Positions 53,843 through 64,000 of a stretch of DNA of 64,000 bases are shown in pieces (the stretch's first letter is position 1; every line of letters starts with the position of its first letter). The notes beneath the pieces are model-generated. The model was not told the DNA's origin. It did not search any database and worked only from the letters and a program-made list of their open reading frames with translations. Origin of the DNA: Gp6-AA40 sp963818645 (GTDB taxonomy: Bacteria; Acidobacteriota; Vicinamibacteria; Vicinamibacterales; UBA2999). The DNA lies in assembly GCA_963818645.1 (NCBI GenBank), contig CAWFTF010000002.1, forward strand, positions 1 through 64,000, read 5' to 3'. Position numbers and translations under genes: made by a program.

Positions 53843-54724
53843 GTGACGCTTCAAGACCTCATTCTCAAGCTGTCTGCGTTCTGGGCGTCTCATGGATGCC
53901 TGTTGCAGCAACCGCTCGATCTCGAAGTCGGCGCCGGGACCTCGCATCCCGAGACGCTGTTTCGTGTGCTCGGGCCCAAGCCGTGGAGCGTGGCCTACGT
54001 CCAGCCGTCACGTCGTCCTGACGACGGGCGGTTCGGGCAGAACCCGAATCGGCTGTTCAAACATCATCAGTACCAGGTGATTCTCAAGCCGTCCCCGGAC
54101 GAAGTGCAGCAGCTGTATCTCGATAGCCTGGAGTCGTGCGGCATCAATCCGCGGCAGCACGACATCCGGTTTGAAGAGGACAACTGGGAGTCGCCGACAC
54201 TCGGGGCCTGGGGCATCGGCTGGCAGGTGCTGCTGGATGGACTCGAGATCACGCAGTTCACCTACTTCCAACAGGTGGGCGGAATGGATCTGGCGCCGAT
54301 CTCCTGCGAAATCACCTACGGGCTCGAGCGCATCGCGATGTTCCTCCAGCGCGTGGACAACGTCTTCGACCTGGAGTGGGGCGGCGGCGTGAAGTACGCC
54401 GAGGTCCGCCTGCAGGAGGAGATCGAGCAGTCGAAATACGCGTTCGGCCAGGTGGACATGCCGGCCGAGGAATTCGCGGCGGCGCATCGCGACCTCTTCG
54501 ATCGAAACTTCGCGTTTGCCGAGAAGCTGCTCGCATCGAATCTCGTGTGGCCGGCGCTCGAGTACTGCCTGAAGTGCTCGCACCTGTTCAACATCCTGGA
54601 CTCGAGTGGAAGCATCGGCGTGACTGAACGGACGGCTTACATCCTGCGAGTCCGTCAGCTCGCCATCCGAATTGCCAAGGCATACGTCGGGCCGGAAGAG
54701 ATGAAAGCGGCGGAGGAGCTGTGA
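53843..54724 (+). CDS. glyQ: Glycyl-tRNA synthetase alpha subunit
   Basis: Catalytic subunit of the bacterial two-subunit GlyRS. The protein has 293 residues: LQDLILKLSAFWASHGCLLQQPLDLEVGAGTSHPETLFRVLGPKPWSVAYVQPSRRPDDGRFGQNPNRLFKHHQYQVILKPSP, then GWQVLLDGLEITQFTYFQQVGGMDLAPISCEITYGLERIAMFLQ. GTG 53843 aligns with the family start; TTG 53837 is an alternative adding two residues. Overlaps glyS by 4 bp. Confidence 0.96.
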   Translation: MTLQDLILKLSAFWASHGCLLQQPLDLEVGAGTSHPETLFRVLGPKPWSVAYVQPSRRPDDGRFGQNPNRLFKHHQYQVILKPSPDEVQQLYLDSLESCGINPRQHDIRFEEDNWESPTLGAWGIGWQVLLDGLEITQFTYFQQVGGMDLAPISCEITYGLERIAMFLQRVDNVFDLEWGGGVKYAEVRLQEEIEQSKYAFGQVDMPAEEFAAAHRDLFDRNFAFAEKLLASNLVWPALEYCLKCSHLFNILDSSGSIGVTERTAYILRVRQLAIRIAKAYVGPEEMKAAEEL

Positions 54725-56923
54725 CCGGACTCGACCGCGAGCTGCTCATCGAGATCGGCTGCGAGGAGATCCCCGCGAGCTGGTTGCCTGGCCTGACTGC
54801 GCAACTCGGACGTCACCTCGACGCGCGTCTGAAGGAATTCCGGCTGACGGGCGAAGGAGCCGCTGAAACGTACAGCACGCCGCGCCGCCTGACCGCGCGA
54901 GTCGCGAAGCTCTCCGAGCGCCAGAGCGACTTCGAGGAGCTCGTCACCGGCCCGCCGGTTTCCGCCGCGTTCAAAGCGGACGGGCAAACAACGCCGGCGG
55001 CGATCGGGCTTTGCAAAGAAGTACGGCGTCGAGGTCGAGGCGCTCGAGCGCACTGAAACACCGAAGGGCGCCTATCTCGCGTACCGCGTTCGTCAGCGCG
55101 GGAAGGCGACCGTCGATGTCCTGGCCGATCTCATGACGGGACTGCTTCGTGACATGACGTTCCCGAAGCAGATGCGGTGGGACGCGTACCTCGAAGACGG
55201 CAAAGGCGATTTTCCGTTCGGCCGCCCGATTCGATGGCTCGTACTGCTGTATGGCGGCCGCGTGGTGCCGTTCGTCATTCGCCGCACCGAGTTGGCGCAG
55301 GGACCAACGGTGCAGGACATTCGATCGGGTCCTAACACCTACGGCCATCGCTTCTTGACGACCAGCGGACGAGCCGGTCGCGCAATCAAGGTCAAAACGT
55401 TCGACGACTATCAGGCGAGGCTGCTCGAGAACTTCGTCATCCTGGCGCGCTCGGAGCGCGAGCAGCGGATTCGTCGCGAGCTGGAGACACACGCACGCAA
55501 GCTGGGCGCGCGGGTCAGCGGTCTCGTGGCGTCGCAGTCGTCGCTGCTGCAGGAAGTGCCGGACCTCGTCGAGTACCCCTCAGTCGTCGCGGGTCACATC
55601 CCGGTCGAGTTCCTCAAGCTTCCCGAGGAAGTGCTGACGACGACGATGATTCACCACCAGCACTACTTCCCGGTGGTGGATGAGGAGGGGCACCTGAAGC
55701 CGGCGTTCCTGGCCGTCATCAACATGCAGGCGGAACGTCCCGAGATCATCGCGCGCAACTCGGAGCGCGTGCTGACGGCGAGGCTGCGCGACGCGCGATT
55801 CTTCTGGGACGAAGATCGCAAGACGACGCTCCAGTCACGCATCGACAGGCTGTCGACGATCCTCTTTCACAAGAAGCTGGGGAGCTATAAGGAAAAAGCC
55901 GATCGCATCGCCGCGCTGGCCGCGTGGCTCGCCGAAGAAGCCTTCGGTCGCCCCGACGCCGCAGCAAGCGCTGAACGCGCCGCCAGGCTCTGCAAAGCGG
56001 ATCTTGCGACCGACATGGTCCGCGAGCTCACCGAGCTCCAGGGCACGATGGGCGGAATCTATGCCCGCGAGGAAGGGCTGCCCGAGGAGATCTGGAAGGC
56101 GATCTACTACCACTACTTGCCCGTCGGCGTCGAAGCGGATGCACCACCGTCGCGGCAGCAACTCGGCGCAGCGGCGGTCACGTGGTCAGCTGTATCGCTG
56201 GCCGACAAGCTCGATTCGGTTGTCGGTATGTTCTGGGCTGGCGAGCGTCCGACCGGCTCGCGCGATCCGCTTGGTCTCCGGCGACAGGCGCAGGGGGCGG
56301 TGAAGATTCTGGTGGACCTGCCGGATCTGGCTGGCCTCGAGAATCGACTTCCGCTCGGACGCCTGCTCGAGCAGGCGGCGCTCCCGTTCGGCGGGTACGG
56401 CGATTCGGAAGCGCCGCTCCTGGCGTTCATGGGCGATCGCGTGTCGTACCTGCTCGAGCAGCGAGGCTTCGATATCCGCAGCGTGCGCGCCGTGACGCAT
56501 GCGGGAACGGCAACGATCAGCCCGCTCGAGACGTTGCGCAAGCTCGAAGCGCTCGCGCAGATGTCAGGCTCGGAATCGTTACTTGGTGTTGCGACGCTGC
56601 TCAAGCGCGTGAAGAACATCTCGAAGGGTGTGCAGGCGCCGGCCACCGTCGACGCCGCACTGTTGACGGAACCGGCCGAGCAAGCACTGGTGTCCGCACT
56701 ACAGGCTGGTGCGACAGGCATTCGCGCAGCCGCGTCGCGTGGTGACTATCGCGACGCCTTTACTGGAATCGCGGCGCTGCAGCCGCCGGTGGCGAAGTTT
56801 TTCGATGACGTGCTGGTGATGGCCGAGGACGAGCGTCTGCGTGCGGCGCGGCTCGGCCTCGTCGCCACGCTGCGCGGACTGATCCTGGACATTGCAGACA
56901 TTTCCGAGATCGTGACGGAGTAG
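54721..56923 (+). CDS. glyS: Glycyl-tRNA synthetase beta subunit (frameshift)
   Basis: tRNA-binding subunit with HD-like and anticodon-binding domains. The first frame gives LLIEIGCEEIPASWLPGLTAQL to STPRRLTARVAKL and GPPVSAAFKADGQTTPAAIG. After a GGG run (55006-55008), where one extra base explains the break, the second frame gives FAKKYGVEVEALERTETPKGAYLAYRVR, MRWDAYLEDGKGDFPFGRPIRWLVLLYGG, TTTMIHHQHYFPVVDEEGHLKPAFLAVIN and ARFFWDEDRKTTLQSRIDRL. About 733 residues once corrected. Confidence 0.93.
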
Positions 56924-56942
56924 AAGGGGAGAGCGAGTTCGA

Positions 56943-59724
<2,782 letters not shown>

Positions 59725-59728
<4 letters not shown>

Positions 59729-60687
59729 TCGCCGTCTACGTTCACGAGAACGGGACCACGAGGGAAGTGGACCGGGTCGAGCCTGCATGGCTCGACCCGT
59801 CTTCACCGGTCAAGCTCTGGGTGGATCTGCCGGCGCCCTCCGACAGCGACTTTGCCCTGCTGAACGATATCTTCCATTTCCATCCGCTTTCCATCGAAGA
59901 TGCGCGCAGCGCGCTCCAGTACCCCAAGGTCGAGCAGTATCCCCAGTATCTCTATCTCGTGCTGCACGGGATTGACAGCAAGGAGGGGGCCCGCACCTTC
60001 TCCACGCGCGACATCGATTTCTTCCTCGGCAAGAATTACCTGGTCACGGTGCACGATGGTACGTCGCGCAGCATCAAGCGCCTGCGAGAGGCGTGTGGTC
60101 AGTACGAGCACCTCCTCGCCGAAGGGCCGGTCGCGCTCGCGCACCGGATCGTCGATTCGATGGTGGAGAACTACCGTCCCGTCACCGAGGCGCTCGAAGA
60201 ACGGATCGAGACGCTCGAGGAGCGCGCCCTGGCAGGCCGGACGCAACTGGTGGCGCAGGTCATGAAGGTCAAGCGCGAGCTGGCGCAGATGCGCCGCGTG
60301 CTGATTCCGCAGCGAGACGCTATCGGACGGCTCGCGCGTCGTGAGTTCCCGACGATTTCGGACGAGATGGCATTCCGGTTCCGCGACGTCTACGACCACG
60401 TCGTCCGCCTGGCTGACGAGGTGATCCTCTTTCAGGACCGGATGACGGGCGTTCTCGAGGTGAATCTGGCCAGCGTCTCGAATCGACTGAACCAGATCAT
60501 GAAGGTCCTGACGGTGATGTCCACGATCTTCCTGCCGCTCACGGTCCTGACCGGGATGTGGGGAATGAACATCGATCTTCCGCATCTCCCGGGCGGCGCC
60601 GGCTCGCAGTTCTGGTGGATCAGCGGCATCATGTTCGCCATCAGTTCCGCGATGCTCGTCGTGTTTCGGCTGAATAGATGGATCTGA
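59725..60687 (+). CDS. corA: Magnesium/cobalt transporter CorA
   Basis: Pentameric Mg channel. The protein has 320 residues: a soluble N-domain (HPLSIEDARSALQYPKVEQYPQYLYLVLHGI), the long stalk helix (about 170-260) and two C-terminal transmembrane helices with the selectivity motif GMN in TGMWGMNID. TTG start overlapping the ppdK stop (TTGA). The acidic EE residues of the stalk are present in ALEERIETLEERAL. Confidence 0.94.
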
Positions 60688-60696
60688 GAAGCCTGA

Positions 60697-62477
60697 ATGG
60701 GAAAGATCCATCGACTTCCAGACGACCTCGCGAATCAGATTGCGGCGGGCGAAGTCGTCGAGCGGCCTGCGTCCGTCATCAAGGAGCTGGTCGAGAATTC
60801 GCTCGATGCTGGTGCGCGACGCATCGCCGTCACGGTCGAATTCGGCGGCAAGAAACTGATTCGCGTCGAGGACGATGGCGAGGGGATGGAGCCGGAGGAC
60901 GCGCGGCTGGCCATCGAGCGCCACGCCACGAGCAAGATTCGTCGATCTGACGACCTGGCGCGCATCGCGACGCTCGGCTTTCGCGGTGAGGCGCTGCCGA
61001 GCATCGCGTCGGTTTCGCATTTCGTCCTGCGGTCGCGTGCACGAGGCGCCGCGTCAGGCACCGAGGTTCGCGTCAATGGCGGCACCATCGCCTCGGTGAT
61101 GGAAGCCGGCATGCCGGAAGGCACCTCGATTGAAGTCGCCGATGTCTTCTACAACCTGCCGGCCCGCCGCAAGTTCCTGAAGTCGGACGGGGCCGAGTCC
61201 GCCCAGGTGTCGCGCATCGTCACACAGCTCGCGCTCTGCTATCCGGAAGTGGGCTTCACGCTCACGAGCGCCGGGCGCAAAGTGGTGCAGGTTCCTCCCG
61301 TCGCGTCGCTTCGCGAGCGTCTCTATCAGTTGTACGGCGATCGGACCGATCTCGTGGACGTGAAGCGTCAGACCGGCGACGTGAGCCTCATCGGTTACAT
61401 TGCGGCGCTGGCCGAGCAGGGTCCCACGCGCGGGCCGCAGAACGTCTTCATCAACCGGCGCATCGTGAAGGATCGGACGATCGCACACGCCATCATCGAC
61501 GCCTACAGCGTGGCGTCGATCAAGGAGCGCAGCCCGGAGGTGCATCTCTTCATCGAGATGCCTCCCGACACGGTGGACGTCAACGTGCATCCGACGAAGG
61601 CGGAGGTCCGGTTCCGCGACCAGTCGTTCATCCACGAACTGGTGCGTCGTGCGCTTGGCGACGCGCTCGGTCGAGGCCCCGCGCCAGAACTGCAGCTCAT
61701 CGCGCCAGGGTCCGGCCAGCCGCAGCCGTCGACATTGCCGCTCCCGACTTCGTACTCTGCCGTGTTTCCCAGCCGCTGGACTGTCGGGGCAAGTGCACCG
61801 ACCCGCGAAGCGAGTTCGCACCGACGAGCGTAAGTGGGTTCGCACCGACAACCGAAGGAAGCATCGCACCGACGAGCGCCAGCGGGATCGCACCCGGTAT
61901 CAAGCCGTTGATGCCATTGGGGCAGTTCCGCGACACCTTCATCATCGCGGTGGACGAAGACGGCATCGCGATCATCGATCAACACGTCGCTCACGAGCGC
62001 ATCCTGTTCGAGCGCATCACTGAGCGGCTGACGAGCGGCCAACTGGGAAGCCAGCGGTTGCTCGAGCCGATGCTCGTCGAGATGTCGGCTGCGGGACGTC
62101 AGGCACTGGTCGGACACGCAGCGGAGCTCAGTCGACTCGGGTTCGAGGTTGAGGAGTTCGGCGGCGGTTCGCTGCGCGTCTCTGCCTTTCCGTCGCTGCT
62201 CACACGCGAGGACTGCGACGTCGCGCTGCGCGCGCTCGCCGACGATCTCGAAGGACTGGATCGGGGATCGAAAGTCGAAGACGCGATCAAACGCATCGCA
62301 GCGACGATGGCGTGTCACGCCGCAGTCAAGGCCAACTATCCACTGACGATGGAGAAGATGGCGCACATCCTGGAGGAACTCCGGCGCACGGCGTACTCGA
62401 CGATCTGTCCGCACGGGCGGCCGGTGATGTTGCGCTTGACCCGACGCGAGGTCGAGAAGAATTTCCAGCGAATCTGA
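60697..62477 (+). CDS. mutL: DNA mismatch repair protein MutL (frameshift)
   Basis: GHKL ATPase that couples MutS to strand removal. N-domain: IAAGEVVERPASVIKELVENSLDAGARRI, VEDDGEGMEPEDARLAIERHATSKI, LGFRGEALPSIASV, VNVHPTKAEVRF. The linker holds an 8-residue repeat beginning APT (about 61795-61900), and the frame breaks inside it near 61813, where one base is missing. The C-domain frame has FIIAVDEDGIAIIDQHVAHERILFE and CPHGRPVMLRLT. No DQHAxxE(x)4E endonuclease motif in standard form: DQHVAHERILFE is close and may be active. About 594 residues. Confidence 0.92.
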
Positions 62478-62509
62478 GTCGTATAATCCGCGTCAGATTG
62501 AGGCGCCCG

Positions 62510-63313
62510 ATGAGCAGATTGCGCATGTCGCTCCACTGGATCCTGTGGCTGACCGTTTCGGCGACGACAGCGCTGGTAGCGCAGCAACCCGCGCCGCCCG
62601 GACTGCCGCCGCTATTTCTGCGTGAAGAGTGGCGCCAGCGCGATCGTCCACCCGATGCACCTGCGAACTTCGTCCCCGAGGCGGGAGTGACATCGGCCGC
62701 CGTCACGAATCCAAGCCTCGAGTTGAAGCTCTACGATCCGAACACGAAGAGCGTGGCCGGTTACGAGAAACAGCCGCCGGCGGGATCGGTCGCGCGAGAC
62801 TGGAGCGGGCCGGCCTGCATCCAACTTGCCGGCTATAACCAGAATCCACCGCCGAAAGATGTTGGCGCCGGCGCGCGGACGGATCCGCCAAATCTCTGGA
62901 CTGGTGTCTGCCAGACGCCGGTCGCAGCGACTCTTCGCGACAAGAACAGCTACGTCGATCTGACAGGTCTCGCTCGAATCAAGTGGGTGACCCGCGTGTC
63001 TGGCTTTCACGTAGTGCGGCCCGTGGTGAAGCTTGCGGATGGCACGTGGCTCGTTGGCGACTACGGTGAAGGCGCACCGTCGAGCAATTCGACGCTGTTC
63101 CTCGAGTCCGAGTTCGCGGTCGCCTCGATTCGCTGGCTCACGCTCGACATCACGCGTGTCGTCACTCGAGGTCAGACGTGGGTCGAGAAACCTGACCTGA
63201 GTAGGGTGGACGAGATCGGTTTCGCGGATCTCCTGCCCGGCAGCGGCCATGGGTGGGGCGGCTTCGTAAACGTGGCAAGAATCGAGGTCTACGGAAAGCC
63301 AGTCCGGAGGTAG
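62510..63313 (+). CDS. Secreted protein of unknown function
   Basis: Protein of 267 residues with a signal peptide (RMSLHWILWLTVSATTALVA, cleavage near AQQ). The mature part is beta-rich and aromatic: ARDWSGPACIQLAGYNQNPPPK, KNSYVDLTGLARIKWVTRVSGFHVVRPVVKLADGTWLVGDYGE, and GWGGFVNVARIEVYGKPV at the end. This looks like a jelly-roll sugar-binding or concanavalin-like fold. No family recognised. I start it at ATG 62510, 33 bp after mutL. Confidence 0.65.
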   Translation: MSRLRMSLHWILWLTVSATTALVAQQPAPPGLPPLFLREEWRQRDRPPDAPANFVPEAGVTSAAVTNPSLELKLYDPNTKSVAGYEKQPPAGSVARDWSGPACIQLAGYNQNPPPKDVGAGARTDPPNLWTGVCQTPVAATLRDKNSYVDLTGLARIKWVTRVSGFHVVRPVVKLADGTWLVGDYGEGAPSSNSTLFLESEFAVASIRWLTLDITRVVTRGQTWVEKPDLSRVDEIGFADLLPGSGHGWGGFVNVARIEVYGKPVRR

Positions 63314-63325
63314 CGCGATGGCTAC

Positions 63326-63673
63326 CTACTTGAGCGTCGAACCCGCGATGATCTGCCATCGTCCATCGCGCTTGAGCCAGACCCGCATGAACTTGATCGT
63401 TCCGGTGAACTGCGGCCCCTCGTAGTGCCCTTCGCACGTCAGCACGACAGCTGGACCGTGCTCCACGAACGTGCCGTATTTCATGTCGACCTTCGTAAAC
63501 TTCTGCCCCTTGCCGGAGCCGGGGCGGTGCGCTTCGACGACTCGCGTCTTGAGCTGCATCCCATCCAGGACGACATCGTCCGCCAGATGCTCCTCGAAGA
63601 ACGCAGGGTCGGGGCCAAGCTCCGCTTGGCGTAAACGCTCCTCCAAGTGCATGATCTCTTCCCGTGTGCTCAT
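63326..63673 (-). CDS. NTF2-like (SnoaL/DUF4440-type) protein
   Basis: Protein of 115 residues with the cone-shaped NTF2 fold pattern: an N-terminal helix pair (EEIMHLEERLRQAELGPDPAFFEEHLADDVVLDG), a strand block (MKYGTFVEHGPAVVLTCEGHYEG) and the closing FMRVWLKRDGRWQIIAGSTLK. Such proteins serve as small-molecule enzymes or as stand-alone unknowns. Convergent with the secreted protein gene, 12 bp apart. Confidence 0.82.
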   Translation of the reverse strand: MSTREEIMHLEERLRQAELGPDPAFFEEHLADDVVLDGMQLKTRVVEAHRPGSGKGQKFTKVDMKYGTFVEHGPAVVLTCEGHYEGPQFTGTIKFMRVWLKRDGRWQIIAGSTLK

Positions 63674-63756
63674 CGGGTCACCTCATCTCGATGCGTGACC
63701 GATTGTGCATCCGACATGCCAGCATGAGACGACATTCGCCGACCTCAGGAGACGTT

Positions 63757-64000
63757 ATGCGACGACTGATCTGGACCCTTGCGATCGGCCTCTGCCTCGC
63801 GGCGCCGCTCTCGGCCGCCACCGTTGACGGCCTCTCGATCCATTCCTCGACGACCGGAACCGGCCAGGCCACGGTGATCTTCATTCACGGGTGGACGTGC
63901 GACTCGTCGTCGTGGACCTCGCAGGTGCCGGCGTTCGCCAAGAAGTACCGCGTTGTGACGGTCGATCTGCCGGGACATGGAAAGAGCGCGTCGCCGAAGG
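63757..64000 (+). CDS. Exported alpha/beta hydrolase, cut by window edge
   Basis: Only the first 81 codons are in the window. A signal peptide (MRRLIWTLAIGLCLAAPLSAA) is followed by the alpha/beta hydrolase start VDGLSIHSSTTG, oxyanion strand VIFIHGWTCDSSSW and VDLPGHGKSASPK. The catalytic Ser would lie beyond the edge. The start is well supported by AGGAG 6 nt before the ATG. Likely a periplasmic or secreted hydrolase; substrate unknown. Confidence 0.85.
   Translation, partial: MRRLIWTLAIGLCLAAPLSAATVDGLSIHSSTTGTGQATVIFIHGWTCDSSSWTSQVPAFAKKYRVVTVDLPGHGKSASPK

Overview
The window reads as a high-GC Gram-negative chromosome. It carries Kdo/lipopolysaccharide genes, lapB, a type IV pilus operon and two-subunit glycyl-tRNA synthetase. 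Gene order, the PEP-CTERM protein and the general look of the proteins suggest Acidobacteriota, possibly class Vicinamibacteria; that placement is inference from the sequence alone.

Region A (1 to about 10,506) is an integrated mobile element whose left end lies outside the window. It has a complete-looking tyrosine recombinase, a ribbon-helix-helix protein, two cargo-like genes (a PEP-CTERM protein and a methyltransferase-like protein), a small minus-strand operon around an HK97-fold major capsid protein, and a replication module (RepA-like hexameric ATPase, small coiled-coil protein, AlpA-like regulator) with a dense array of GGACA/TGTCC repeats at its 3' end. No terminase, portal, protease or tail genes are visible. 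It therefore looks like a phage satellite or capsid-bearing integrative element, not a full prophage. Its right end is marked by the 3' part of a tRNA-Ala(CGC) gene, starting exactly at the anticodon loop.

Region B (10,612 to 15,737) has pfkA facing a minus-strand translation cluster, rplM-rpsI-rpsB-tsf-pyrH-frr, with an intrinsic terminator after rpsB. Region C (16,200 to 22,915) is pilMNOPQ plus two lipoproteins. Region D (22,957 to 29,659) has a TPR protein, an M24 peptidase, accB-accC, thiE, an amino acid permease and folD. Region E (38,087 down to 29,710, minus strand) has serA, then kdsB-pyrG-kdsA-kdsD-lapB-coaE, linking CMP-Kdo supply (CTP, Kdo8P, CMP-Kdo) to LPS control. Region F (38,309 to 49,454) has mdh, a small cytochrome c, sucCD, ndk, dcd, hisS-aspS, phoH-ybeY and a CorC-like protein. 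Region G (49,451 to 64,000) has era, a PilZ protein, mgtE, recO, glyQS, ppdK, corA, mutL and several exported or small proteins.

Three features cut across the window. First, intergenic spaces repeatedly hold sequences built on a 7-nt period, from at least five unrelated motif families and often folded as inverted repeats. Second, two leaders of almost identical length (105-106 nt), sharing a closing stem and conserved ends, sit directly before accC and sucC; I do not recognise the RNA class. Third, about a dozen single-base frameshifts interrupt otherwise well-conserved chromosomal genes (pilM, pilP, kdsD, recO, glyS, ppdK, mutL and others), which points to base-level sequence errors more than to gene decay.
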